DNA from: Pseudomonas sp. N040
GTDB lineage: Bacteria; Pseudomonadota; Gammaproteobacteria; Pseudomonadales; Pseudomonadaceae
Length of the DNA stretch: 64,000 bases
Assembly: GCF_015637705.1 (NCBI RefSeq)
Contig: NZ_JADOBE010000010.1
Coordinates: 124,001-188,000, forward strand
Direction: 5' to 3'
Shown in pieces: positions 1 to 9,946 of the stretch (positions within the stretch are counted from its first letter, which is position 1; each line of letters opens with the position of its first letter). The notes beneath the pieces are model-generated. The model made no database searches, was not told the DNA's origin, and worked only from the letters and a program-made list of their open reading frames with translations. The position numbers were made by a program, and so were the translations under genes.

Positions 1-694
1 GCGGCCAGCCCTCGGTGATTTCATGCAGGCGCACCCGGTCATCCAGCTCCAGGCGCTGGTCGAAACGTGCGGCGAGCAGGGCAAGGGTTTCGTCCAGGGT
101 AAAGCGCAGCTCCTCGCTGCTGATCGAGCGAAACTGGCCATGGATCAGCAGCTTCGGCGTGGACTGGCCGAACCGCCCGCGCGAAGCCAGGGCAATGTGC
201 AGATTGGCTGGGGCATTGCGCAGCAGGTAGGGCAGGGAATGGCGCAGCGTGGTGTCGGGCAGGTGATGCACATCATCAAGGATCAGCAGGGTCTCGGCGC
301 CCAGATCGGCGATTTCTGCCAGCCAGCTGGTCAGCTCGCCCAGCTCGTCGGCTTCCTGACTGAGGCGCTGGGGAGCGCCCTGGGCTATCACCGGCCGGCC
401 ACTGCCGACGGCCTTGGCTACGGCCAGACCTTGAGCCAGGCGCGAGGGCACGTCTTGCTCGTCGAGACTCAACCAGACCACCACGCCGCCCTGTGCCAGC
501 CACTCGCGGCGCCATTGCGCCAGCAGCTGGGTCTTGCCGAAGCCGGCCGGCGCCTGCAAAACCAGCACAGCCTTGTCGGTCAGCCGGGTCGCGTTCAGGC
601 TCAGGCGGTTACGCAGCATGGCGGATTTATGCAGTCGCGGTGGTGTCGCTTTCAGGACCAGGCCAGGCTCTGTGCTCACTAGGCTCAAGTGCAT
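1..694 (-). CDS. MalT-like LuxR-family ATP-dependent regulator, N-terminal part
   Basis: The reading frame starts at an ATG whose complement is 692-694 and stays open to the left edge, so only about 231 N-terminal residues are present. An early LKATPPRLHKSAMLRNRL segment matches the usual opening of MalT-type regulators. It is followed by a Walker A (PAGFGKTQLL) and a Walker B (LLILDDVHHL). Proteins of this family are large (about 850-900 residues) ATP-driven activators with a C-terminal LuxR helix-turn-helix; that part lies outside the window. The ligand cannot be deduced. The gene is divergent from the PpiC gene across about 450 bp. Confidence 0.85.
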   Translation of the reverse strand, partial: MHLSLVSTEPGLVLKATPPRLHKSAMLRNRLSLNATRLTDKAVLVLQAPAGFGKTQLLAQWRREWLAQGGVVVWLSLDEQDVPSRLAQGLAVAKAVGSGRPVIAQGAPQRLSQEADELGELTSWLAEIADLGAETLLILDDVHHLPDTTLRHSLPYLLRNAPANLHIALASRGRFGQSTPKLLIHGQFRSISSEELRFTLDETLALLAARFDQRLELDDRVRLHEITEGWP

Positions 695-1144
695 TGCTCT
701 CAACGGATGGGCTGTCTCCAGCTGACGACAAAGCATCGCTGGATGTTCTTGTGCGGGTCATGGCGCGCCTGCTTCGCCGCACCGGAATACTAGCCATTTG
801 GCCATCGCCAGGGTCGTGAAGTCCAGACAGCCGTCGCGCGGTGCACCTTTACAGGCTGGCCCCGAACGCTGCGAGGCGTTGTATCGGCCTGCTCTGCCTT
901 GCAGATTTCGTGGTCCTGCAGCAAGACCGAGCGTCTTGCGGGAATTGCTGCTTTGCGGATTTACGATTTGCGGATTTCCGATAGCTCGGACGGTCGCAGA
1001 CTGGGACTCTATGTGCCTGTTAGCGGTAATGCGCATTGCGCTGAGCCGAAATCACAAGTAGTGCGCGGCCGGCTGGTGAATAATTGCCGGCCTGATTTAC
1101 TACCCTCGCCGCGCGCGCAAGCCCGCCTGGAGACCCTGCTGGAC
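695..1144. other. Intergenic region between divergent genes
   Basis: This is 450 bp between the divergent MalT-like and PpiC genes. The frames seen here have no recognisable protein features. The only structure noted is a short tandem repeat at 952-981. Promoters for both genes must lie here, but no convincing -35/-10 pair was found. Confidence 0.5.
952..981. repeat. Two tandem copies of a 15-bp unit
   Basis: TTTGCGGATTTACGA (952-966) is followed directly by TTTGCGGATTTCCGA (967-981), with one mismatch. It lies in the divergent upstream region, where a regulator could bind. Function is unknown. Confidence 0.5.
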
Positions 1145-1996
1145 ATGACCGCCCACCAATCCGCCCCCGTTCGCCGGCACGCCTGGCTGCGCCGCCTGCT
1201 GGGCGAGCCGTTCCTGCAGTTCATCGTCCTTGGTGCGCTGATCTTCGTGGTGAATGCCCGCTTCGGCGTCGAGGCCGCCGCGACCCGCATCGACATCGAT
1301 GCGCAGGATTGGCAGCGCCTCGCCGCCATGGCGCAAAAGCAGTGGGGCAAACCGGCGACTGCCGAGGAACTGCAAGATCTGGTGCAGCAGCAGATACGCG
1401 AGGAGGTGCTGTACCGCGAGGCGCTGGCCAGCGGCCTGCAGACCGACGACGTGATCGTGCGGCGGCGCCTGGTGCAGAAGATGGAGTTCCTCGCCCAGTC
1501 GGATGTGCCATTGCCCACTGAAGACGAAGTGCTGGCCTTCTACAAAGCGCACCCCGAGCGCTTTGGCGCGCCGGCCGAACTGAGCTTTCGCCAGCTTTAC
1601 TTCAAGGACCCCGCGGCGGCCGAACAGGCGCTGGCGCAACTGCGCGCCGACCCGCAGGCCAGCGTGAGCGGCGAGCGCCTGATGCTGCCCGAGCACTTCG
1701 TTGCGCAGTCGCAGGCAATGGCCGCCCGCGAGTTCGGCGCAGCGTTCGCCGCGCAGCTGTTTGAATTGCCGGTCGGCCAGTGGAGCGCGCCGTTGCGCTC
1801 GCCCTTCGGTGTGCATCTGGTGCGGGTCGAGCGCCACGAACCGGCGCAGTTGCTGGAATACGCGACCATCCGTGACAAGGTGGCCGCCGAGCTGACCGCC
1901 CAGCGCCAGCAGGAGGCGCGTGACGCCGCCTACGCGGCGCTGCGCAGTCGCTACCAGATCCATATCGAGCCGCTGGCCGAGGCTGCCGCGCCATGA
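1145..1996 (+). CDS. PpiC-type peptidyl-prolyl isomerase, membrane anchored
   Basis: The protein has about 283 residues, starting at the ATG at 1145; the frame is open further upstream but has no protein-like content there. A basic N-terminus is followed by one hydrophobic anchor (FLQFIVLGALIFVV, about residues 24-37). A SurA/PpiD-like helical region and a parvulin domain follow, with LSFRQLYF, GEWSAPL-like (VGQWSAPLRSPFGVHLVRV) and a C-terminal helix. Such proteins assist folding of exported proteins by isomerising prolyl bonds in the periplasm. Its stop overlaps the start of the HupE-like gene (ATGA at 1993-1996), so the two are translationally coupled. The PpiC-HupE-DUF3604 trio is a recurrent neighbourhood, which suggests this is a dedicated chaperone. 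Confidence 0.85.
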   Translation: MTAHQSAPVRRHAWLRRLLGEPFLQFIVLGALIFVVNARFGVEAAATRIDIDAQDWQRLAAMAQKQWGKPATAEELQDLVQQQIREEVLYREALASGLQTDDVIVRRRLVQKMEFLAQSDVPLPTEDEVLAFYKAHPERFGAPAELSFRQLYFKDPAAAEQALAQLRADPQASVSGERLMLPEHFVAQSQAMAAREFGAAFAAQLFELPVGQWSAPLRSPFGVHLVRVERHEPAQLLEYATIRDKVAAELTAQRQQEARDAAYAALRSRYQIHIEPLAEAAAP

Positions 1997-2988
1997 TCCG
2001 CACGCTGCTGGTGCTGCTGTTGCTGCTCGGCAGCCGCGGCCTGCTGGCCCACGAAAGCCTGCCGGCCTCGCTGCTGCTGGTCGAGCAGCAGCCCGGGGAG
2101 TTCACTGCCAGCTGGCGCGTGCCGGCCGTGCAGGGCGGCGCGGCGCTGGCGATCAGTCCGCAGTTTCCGGCCGATTGCCAGGTGTTGCGCAGTGCGCCGC
2201 CGCGGATGACCGCCAGCTCGCAGGTCAGCGACAGCCGCCTGCGCTGCAGCGACGGCTTGCGCGACGCACTGATCCGCTTCGACGGCATGCCGGCGAGCCT
2301 GATCAACGCGCTGGTGCGCGTGCAGTACCTGGATGGCCACAGCCTGACCCGCATCGCCTCGCCGGCCGAGCCGCAGGTGCAGCTGCAGCGCGAGCAACCG
2401 CAGGCGGTGGATATCGGCGGCTACTTCGGCCTGGGCGTCGAGCACATCCTCGGCGGCCTCGACCATCTGCTGTTCGTCTTCTGCCTGATCCTGCTGGTGC
2501 GCGCGCCGCTGGCGCTGGTCAAGACCATCACCGCCTTCACCGTGGCCCACAGCATCACCCTGGCCGCGGCTACCCTCGGCTATGTGCAGGTACCCGGCGC
2601 GCCGGTGGAGGCCTGCATCGCGCTGTCGATCCTGTTCCTCGCCTGCGAGCTGCGCCGCCCGGCCGGGCAGGACCTGGCCAGCCGCAGGCCCTGGCTGGTG
2701 GCCTTCAGCTTCGGTCTGCTGCACGGCCTGGGTTTTGCCGGCGCGCTGAGCGAGGTCGGCCTGCCGCAGGGTGACATCCCGCTGGCGCTGCTACTGTTCA
2801 ACCTCGGCGTCGAGGCCGGCCAACTGCTGTTCGTCACCGTGGTGCTGGCCGTACTGGCGCTGCTGCGCCGGCTACAGCGCCGCTGGCCGCAATGGCTGCA
2901 GCAGCTGCCGCTGTATGCGGCTGGCTCGCTGGCCGGATTCTGGTTTCTGCAACGCATGAGCCTGCTGCTGGGTTGGCAGGCCGTATGA
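1993..2988 (+). CDS. HupE/UreJ family membrane protein
   Basis: The protein has 331 residues. An N-terminal signal-like segment (residues 1-19) precedes a roughly 120-residue extracytoplasmic region. The HupE/UreJ membrane domain follows, with the family motifs GVEHILGGLDHLLFV, AHSITLAAATLG, HGLGFAGALSEVGLP and FNLGVEAGQL, rich in His, Asp and Glu inside membrane helices. HupE/UreJ proteins are putative nickel or cobalt permeases. This longer type (UreJ_2-like) is not linked to hydrogenase or urease here, so its substrate is uncertain. It overlaps the PpiC gene by 4 bp and is followed 31 bp later by the DUF3604 lipoprotein. Confidence 0.85.
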   Translation: MIRTLLVLLLLLGSRGLLAHESLPASLLLVEQQPGEFTASWRVPAVQGGAALAISPQFPADCQVLRSAPPRMTASSQVSDSRLRCSDGLRDALIRFDGMPASLINALVRVQYLDGHSLTRIASPAEPQVQLQREQPQAVDIGGYFGLGVEHILGGLDHLLFVFCLILLVRAPLALVKTITAFTVAHSITLAAATLGYVQVPGAPVEACIALSILFLACELRRPAGQDLASRRPWLVAFSFGLLHGLGFAGALSEVGLPQGDIPLALLLFNLGVEAGQLLFVTVVLAVLALLRRLQRRWPQWLQQLPLYAAGSLAGFWFLQRMSLLLGWQAV

Positions 2989-3019
2989 CACTTTCAGCTA
3001 CAACACGAGCGAAGCCCTG

Positions 3020-4969
3020 ATGAAAAACAAAATGAAGGTACTGTCACTGTGGACGCTGGGCATAGCCGCCATACTGGCGGTGATTGCCTCCTGCAGCACC
3101 CCCACGAGCAAGCCGGTCGAGACCGCCAAGGCACCGGCGCAAGCCTATGAGCACCCGCCGGTCAATCCGCTGAAGAATGCCTACTTCGGCGAACTGCACC
3201 TGCATACCAGCTACTCCATGGATGCCTTCGTGTTCCAGAATCACTCGGAGAACGACCCGCGCGCAGCCTATCGCTTCGCCCAGGGCGCGGAAGTGTCAAT
3301 GCCGGGCAGCGAGCTCAAGCAACGGCTCAAGGTGCCGCTGGACTTCGCGGCGGTGACCGACCACTCCGAAGCTTTCGGCATGCTGGAGCAATGCCAGAAC
3401 CCGGACAGTGAGAACTACCGTGCGATCGCTTGTTACGGCCTGCGCTTCAAGCTGAAAATCATGTTCGGCCGGCTGGTCAAGTCGCTGCAACAGGAAGGCC
3501 AGCACACCGGGCAGTACAACGAAGGGGTCTGTGGGGCTAGCGGGATCTTCTGCAAGACCTCGGCCAAGGAGATCTGGCAGGACATCCAGGCCGCGGCCAA
3601 CGAGTATTACCAGCCGGGCAAGTTCACCACCTTCATCGGCTATGAATTCAGCCCGACGCTGAACCAGAGCGGCATGGTCCATCGCAACGTGATCTTCCGC
3701 GGCAGTGAAGTGCCGGACAGCGCCTTCAGCGCCCTCGACGGTTTTGCCGAGGACCTGCTGCGCTGGCTGGACAACCGTTGCCAGGGCGAGTGCCAGGCAC
3801 TGGCGATCCCGCACAACCCGAACTGGTCCTGGGGCCTGATGTACGGCGACAGCAACAGCGACGCCACGCCGCTGACCCGTGACAACCTGCTGCTGCGCGC
3901 CAAGTACGAGAGCCTGGTGGAGATCTTCCAGATCAAGGGTGGTTCCGAGTGCGCCGCCGGGGTTGGCAACAACGACGAGCAGTGCGCCTTCGAGAACCTC
4001 TGGCCGGCCTGTACCGAGGAACAGCTCAAGGTCGACCCGCAGACCGGCCAGCACGCGCCGCGTTGCGTCGGACCCAACGACAGTTTCCGCCAGGTACTCA
4101 AGAAGGGCCTGGTCGAGCAGCAGAAGTGGGGCTTCAACCCCTACAAGGTCGGCTTCATCGGCTCCACCGATACGCATAACGGCACTCCCGGCGATACCGA
4201 GGAAAACACCTGGAAGGGCCACGGCGGCGAACCCGATTCGACCGCTGAATACCGCCTCGGCTACGAAACCAACATGGTTTCCGATGTGCTCGGCTTCCCG
4301 CTGATCAAGCTCAACCCGGGCGGCCTGGCCGGCATCTGGGCGCCGGAGAACACCCGCGAGGCGCTGTTCGATGCGATGAAGGCCAAGGAAACCTTCGCCA
4401 CCAGCGGCACCCGCGTGCGCGTACGGCTGTTCGCCGGCTTCGACTACCCGAGCGACCTGCACCAGCAGGCCGACATGCTCAAGACCGCCTACGCCCAGGG
4501 CGTGCCCATGGGCGGCGACCTTGCTGCGGCCGCGCCGGGGCAGGCCCCGCGCCTGCTGGTGCAGGCCATGCGTGATGCCAACTCGGCACCGCTGCAGAAG
4601 ATCCAGATCGTCAAGGGCTGGCTGGCCGATGGCCAGAGCCATGAGCAGGTCTACGACGTGGTCTGCTCTGATGGCCTGCAGCCGGATGCCCAGACCCACC
4701 TGTGCCCGAACAACGGTGCCAGGGTCAACCTGAGCGACTGCTCGATCTCCGCCGACAAGGGCGCCGCCGAACTGGCGACCACCTGGACCGACCCGGACTT
4801 CGACGCCAGTCAGTCGGCCTTCTACTACGCCCGCGTACTGGAGAACCCGGTATGCCGCTGGAGCCAGCACGACGCCAACGCGATCGGCAAGCCGCACCCG
4901 GACAACGCCCCGGCCACGGTACAGGAGCGTGCCTGGACCTCGCCGATCTGGTACGGCCCGCAAGGCTGA
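3020..4969 (+). CDS. DUF3604 family lipoprotein
   Basis: The protein has 649 residues. The N-terminus is a lipoprotein signal (VIASC lipobox, Cys about residue 25). The body matches DUF3604: an early YFGELHLHTSYSMDAF motif, AVTDHSEAFGMLEQC, IPHNPNWSWGLMYG, and GFIGSTDTHNGTPGD. The His/Asp arrangement resembles PHP-type metallophosphoesterases, so a metal-dependent hydrolase on the outer side of a membrane is plausible, but the reaction is unknown. It is co-directional with PpiC and HupE, which may supply folding help and metal respectively (inference). Confidence 0.85.
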   Translation: MKNKMKVLSLWTLGIAAILAVIASCSTPTSKPVETAKAPAQAYEHPPVNPLKNAYFGELHLHTSYSMDAFVFQNHSENDPRAAYRFAQGAEVSMPGSELKQRLKVPLDFAAVTDHSEAFGMLEQCQNPDSENYRAIACYGLRFKLKIMFGRLVKSLQQEGQHTGQYNEGVCGASGIFCKTSAKEIWQDIQAAANEYYQPGKFTTFIGYEFSPTLNQSGMVHRNVIFRGSEVPDSAFSALDGFAEDLLRWLDNRCQGECQALAIPHNPNWSWGLMYGDSNSDATPLTRDNLLLRAKYESLVEIFQIKGGSECAAGVGNNDEQCAFENLWPACTEEQLKVDPQTGQHAPRCVGPNDSFRQVLKKGLVEQQKWGFNPYKVGFIGSTDTHNGTPGDTEENTWKGHGGEPDSTAEYRLGYETNMVSDVLGFPLIKLNPGGLAGIWAPENTREALFDAMKAKETFATSGTRVRVRLFAGFDYPSDLHQQADMLKTAYAQGVPMGGDLAAAAPGQAPRLLVQAMRDANSAPLQKIQIVKGWLADGQSHEQVYDVVCSDGLQPDAQTHLCPNNGARVNLSDCSISADKGAAELATTWTDPDFDASQSAFYYARVLENPVCRWSQHDANAIGKPHPDNAPATVQERAWTSPIWYGPQG

Positions 4970-5129
4970 GGCACCCGAGGAGTCGGGCGGGCGGCCAGAG
5001 GCCGCTCGTCGGGCTCCCTCTGTCGCTCACGAGTGTCGTGAGATAGCACAAAGGTTTTCACCCTTTCAGTAATGCCAAAAATACATGTCTTCATCAGCAG
5101 CGCTCAGCGCCGCCACCTATAAGTAATCA

Positions 5130-5903
5130 ATGAGCCACGTCGACAGCATCAGGACAGTGTTTTTCTGTGCAGTACTCTGCATGCTTGGGCCATGCGGGCC
5201 GGTCAGTGCTGTCGCTGCAGAACGACCATTAAGGATCGCCACCTACCACATAAAAAACGCTACCTCGGAGGTTTGCGTCAGGGTCATGCGCGAAGCCTAC
5301 GAGCAGATTGGCGTGAGCATAAACATTGAAGAAATGCCGGGAGCACGCGCCATCTATTTGGCTGGCAAAGGGGAAGTTGATGGCTATGTTTGCGCATCGG
5401 ACACGACTGGCATCCTGGATAGTAGTGTGATGATCGTGCCGGAACGCATATCCACATGGGATGTTTATGCGTTCGCAGACAAGCGAATCAAGGCAATCGA
5501 CCTCGGAAAAATAAGCGATGGAACCTACCGTGTTAGCCACCAAAGAGGCTCAATAGGGATCGAAAAGAATAAAAAAATGAACTTACATCCGGCCAATAAC
5601 ACTGCGTCAGGGCTATTGCAGTTAACGCATGACCGGACGGATGTATTTTTAGGTGATCGCGAAATAGTCTTGGCGGAGGCTACTGGTCTGGGGATTGCAG
5701 ACAGCTTGTTGGTCAGCGACAAGCCAGTTTTATCGTTTGAGCTTTACCATGTTCTCGCGGTGAAATATCGACCTGTCGTGGAGAGTCTCAATCCAATCCT
5801 CAAGAAAATGAAAGCAACAGGCCGGATAGACAAAATAAAGCTGGAAGTTGAAAACGATTTCAAGGCAAGAGCTCTCAATCCGGCAACGGCATTCATGCCA
5901 TGA
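5130..5903 (+). CDS. Periplasmic solute-binding protein, family 3-like
   Basis: The protein has 257 residues and a signal peptide ending near VSAVAAE (about residue 31). The mature part begins RPLRIATYHIKNATSEVC and contains the typical start of a SBP_bac_3 fold (MREAYEQIGVSINIEEMPGARA...GEVDGYVC). Such proteins bind amino acids or small solutes, or act as stand-alone sensors. No permease or ATPase gene is adjacent, so it is an orphan. The gene is visibly AT-richer than its neighbours, which suggests transfer. The ligand is unknown. Confidence 0.75.
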   Translation: MSHVDSIRTVFFCAVLCMLGPCGPVSAVAAERPLRIATYHIKNATSEVCVRVMREAYEQIGVSINIEEMPGARAIYLAGKGEVDGYVCASDTTGILDSSVMIVPERISTWDVYAFADKRIKAIDLGKISDGTYRVSHQRGSIGIEKNKKMNLHPANNTASGLLQLTHDRTDVFLGDREIVLAEATGLGIADSLLVSDKPVLSFELYHVLAVKYRPVVESLNPILKKMKATGRIDKIKLEVENDFKARALNPATAFMP

Positions 5904-5964
5904 AAAACTACCGTTTTGAAATCATCCTCGCCGGACAGCCGCACGGGCTGTTCGGCAAACTTTT

Positions 5965-5985
5965 GCAGGAGCCAGCTTGCTGGCG
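5965..5985. repeat. Single REP half-element
   Basis: A GCAGGAGCCAGCTTGCTGGCGA-like sequence matches one arm of the complete REP pairs at 23212-23272 and 27624-27689. The second arm is absent here. Confidence 0.6.
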
Positions 5986-6071
5986 AGGACGGCATGGATG
6001 CAGGCTGCCCGAGCCGAAAAGCTACTTGCTTGACTCGCTGCGCTACGTTTAGGCCTGCGCAGTGCTGGTGT

Positions 6072-6116
6072 AGGGCGGGTGCAACCCGCTGTGGCCGCGC
6101 GGGTTGCACCCGCCCT
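6072..6116. repeat. Perfect 18-bp inverted repeat, GTAGGGCGGGTGCAACCCGC type
   Basis: AGGGCGGGTGCAACCCGC at 6072-6089 is exactly reverse-complementary to 6099-6116, with a 9-bp loop. A near-copy lies at 45622-45675 between the thiolase and FadB-like genes. It is a REP-type palindrome that could also act as a transcription stop between the convergent genes at 5903 and 6191. Confidence 0.75.
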
Positions 6117-6190
6117 GCCAATTCAACCGGACAGCACCTGTTGCCGCGAGGCGACCATCGGCGCGCCGGGGTTCCCGGCGGGTAGCCTTG

Positions 6191-7063
6191 TCAGTGGTAC
6201 AGCCAGGGTTGCAGGGCATCCAGGTTGGCCACCACGATCTGTTGCGCACTGGCCTTGGTTTCGACCTTGTTCGCGTCGATCTGGAAGCGCTGCAGCACGT
6301 ACTGCACCAGCGCGCCACGGCTCGGCACGCTCAGCTGGCCGTTGCGCATGCCGTAGTCGGTCTCGATGATGGCTTTCTGCTCGGGGTTGAGGCGCTGGTC
6401 GGGCTCGATGATGACCTCCACCCGGGTGTTCCACGCCGCATCGGCCGCGCGATCATTGGCCGACGCATCCAGCACCTCGGGCACCCCGCGAAAGCGGCTC
6501 AGCACAAAGTCGCGGTAGGCCCTGTTCTTCTCGCAATAGGCGCGCACATGCCAGCGCATGCCGGTATACACCAGCGTGTGCGGCGCAATCAGGCGAATCT
6601 CGGAAACCGGCGTGGCAAACGACACGTACTCGGTTTCCAGGCGCAGGCCCTCGCGGCAGGCCTTGAGCAGCGGGCGCAACACCTGCGGGCGCACCGAGCG
6701 GTCCGGCACCTGCAGCACCTCGGTGTGGGCATAGGCCAGGGCCAGGCCGTCGATGTGCGGCGCGCGCTCGTGGTTCTGGTTGAGCAGGTGCAGATAGGCG
6801 CTGGCGCTGTCATCGATGAACAGTGGCTGGAACAGCTTGCTCGGCACATAGCCCTTCAGGTACTTGTCATATGTAAGGTTTCTGGGGGCATATTCGTTGA
6901 TGTAGCTGTTGATGTCCTTCGACGCCTGCTGCCGGCTGATGCCGAAGCTCTGCATCAGGTGATTGGTGGTCAGGCGGCCTTCCCACCAGGCCACCGTCTC
7001 GATCAGGCGGTAGCGCAAAGCCAGATCCCAGCGCACCTGTTCAATCGATTGCTGTCGTTTCAT
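6191..7063 (-). CDS. WYL-domain transcriptional regulator (BrxR/CapW-like architecture)
   Basis: The protein has 290 residues. The N-terminus is a winged helix (RLIETVAWWEGRLTTNHL, then FGISRQQASKDINSYI as likely recognition helix). The middle is a WYL domain (residues about 120-200: SEIRLIAPHTLVYTGMRWHV, then RDFVLSRFRG). A C-terminal extension ends the protein. This wHTH-WYL-extension layout is that of BrxR and CapW, repressors of BREX and CBASS defence operons. The gene is divergent from the small genes leading to the type I restriction operon. A GGAGG ribosome site precedes the ATG, and a palindrome lies at 7109-7122. The defence role is inferred from family and place. Confidence 0.85.
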   Translation of the reverse strand: MKRQQSIEQVRWDLALRYRLIETVAWWEGRLTTNHLMQSFGISRQQASKDINSYINEYAPRNLTYDKYLKGYVPSKLFQPLFIDDSASAYLHLLNQNHERAPHIDGLALAYAHTEVLQVPDRSVRPQVLRPLLKACREGLRLETEYVSFATPVSEIRLIAPHTLVYTGMRWHVRAYCEKNRAYRDFVLSRFRGVPEVLDASANDRAADAAWNTRVEVIIEPDQRLNPEQKAIIETDYGMRNGQLSVPSRGALVQYVLQRFQIDANKVETKASAQQIVVANLDALQPWLYH

Positions 7064-7094
7064 CCCGCCTCCATCTGCTTGAAAACTTTACCTG

Positions 7095-7122
7095 TACGCG
7101 TAAACACTCTAGATGCGTCTAG
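7095..7122. promoter_or_regulatory. Candidate WYL-regulator operator
   Basis: Two palindromes lie just upstream of the WYL gene: TACGCGTA (7095-7102) and CTAGA-TGCG-TCTAG (7109-7122). They are 32-60 bp upstream of the start codon, where an autorepressor of this family would bind. No binding data exist; this is inference. Confidence 0.4.
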
Positions 7123-7481
7123 TCACGCTACATATTCTGCAGCCTTACAGCAAGCCTGTGCGGCCAGTGAGAAGCGAAGCAGTGAATGAGTTCGAGACGT
7201 TCTGGATGGTTTCCGCCACGGCCCTGCTGGCGGGCATTGCGCTGCGGGTTGCCGGGCTGCGGCTAGGCAGCCTCAGGCAGGCCAATGCCGAACTGCTCAG
7301 GCAGAATGAGCGCTGCTGCGAGCGGCACCGCGCACTGCAGCAGGAACACCGCGCAATCATGTCGGCCCTGCGTGCGGAGCGCGAGCATGTCCAGCAGTTG
7401 CAGCGCAAGACCCGGCTGATGGCGCTATTGCTGGATGAATTGCACGAGCAGGCCACCATCACCGGTTCCCCGAGGGCATGA
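7113..7481 (+). CDS. Small protein with membrane anchor and coiled coil
   Basis: The protein has up to 122 residues; GTG at 7182 is an alternative start giving 99 residues and a cleaner N-terminus. One hydrophobic segment (FWMVSATALLAGIALRVAGLRL) is followed by a long charged helix with heptad-like Leu spacing (LRQANAELLRQNERC...LQQEHRAIMSALRAEREHVQQLQRK), probably a coiled coil. No family is recognised. Its stop overlaps the start of the repeat-protein gene (ATGA at 7478-7481), so the two are probably co-translated. A role as membrane anchor or spacer is only a guess. Confidence 0.55.
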   Translation: MRLVTLHILQPYSKPVRPVRSEAVNEFETFWMVSATALLAGIALRVAGLRLGSLRQANAELLRQNERCCERHRALQQEHRAIMSALRAEREHVQQLQRKTRLMALLLDELHEQATITGSPRA

Positions 7482-7834
7482 CCATGTTGAAGACACTGCT
7501 GCTGGCGACACTGCTCCTGACCAGCGCGGCGCAGGCCGCCGACCGCGATCTCGATAACGATGGCGTGTGGGACTACGGCAAGGGCGGCATCGACCGCGAC
7601 ACCGACAATGACGGCAGCTGGGATTACGACAAGGGCGGGATTGACCGCGATCTGGACAACGATGGCAGCTGGGATCATGGCGCCGGCGGCATCGACCGCG
7701 ATATCGACAACGACGGCAGCTGGGATCACGACAAGGGTGGTATCGACCGCGACCTGGATAACGACAACGTCTGGGACCAGGATCAAGGCGGCATCGACCG
7801 GGATCTGGACAACGATGGCCAGTGGGATGAATAG
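7478..7834 (+). CDS. Secreted acidic protein of 17-residue DxDxDG repeats
   Basis: The protein has 118 residues; ATG at 7484 is an equally possible start. A signal peptide (LLLATLLLTSAAQAA) is followed only by repeats of the form GGIDRDLDNDGSWDHDK. There are five units beginning at 7583, 7634, 7685, 7736 and 7787, plus a shorter first unit from about 7538. Each unit carries DxDxDGxxWD, the pattern of calcium-binding loops in thrombospondin type 3, dockerin and EF-hand proteins. The mature protein is therefore predicted to be a very acidic periplasmic or extracellular calcium binder. No known family beyond that motif is recognised. Confidence 0.75.
   Translation: MTMLKTLLLATLLLTSAAQAADRDLDNDGVWDYGKGGIDRDTDNDGSWDYDKGGIDRDLDNDGSWDHGAGGIDRDIDNDGSWDHDKGGIDRDLDNDNVWDQDQGGIDRDLDNDGQWDE
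7583..7831 (+). repeat. Five tandem 51-bp coding repeats
   Basis: Units start at 7583, 7634, 7685, 7736 and 7787 (exact 51-bp period; the last is shortened by the stop codon). Each begins GGYGGNATYGACCGCGA. They lie in frame within the secreted acidic protein and could expand or contract by slippage. Confidence 0.85.
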
Positions 7835-7966
7835 CCTTTATGCCTCAATGTGTTAGCTGCGCTTTACCCGTGCTCGGGACATGGCTACTGTGACTGCCTG
7901 CACCTGCAAGCTGATGAATTTGAATGATTTGCCCCGCACCAGCGCTGCCGGGCTTTGGAGTGATGG

Positions 7967-9935
<1,969 letters not shown>

Positions 9936-9946
<11 letters not shown>

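Noticed and set aside
23..682. Plus-strand frame at the left edge
   Set aside because: The opposite strand encodes a MalT-like protein with Walker A and B motifs; the plus frame has none.
1600..2724. Minus-strand frames opposite the PpiC and HupE genes
   Set aside because: Low-complexity Arg/Gln/Ala-rich shadows; the plus-strand genes have clear family motifs and are coupled.
7583..7831. Regular 51-bp repeats considered as a CRISPR array
   Set aside because: There are no variable spacers; the whole unit repeats and codes for protein in frame after a signal peptide.
7850..7966. Left attachment site matching the tRNA-Pro 3' end
   Set aside because: No copy of the T-arm/acceptor sequence was found by eye, and no integrase is present in the window.
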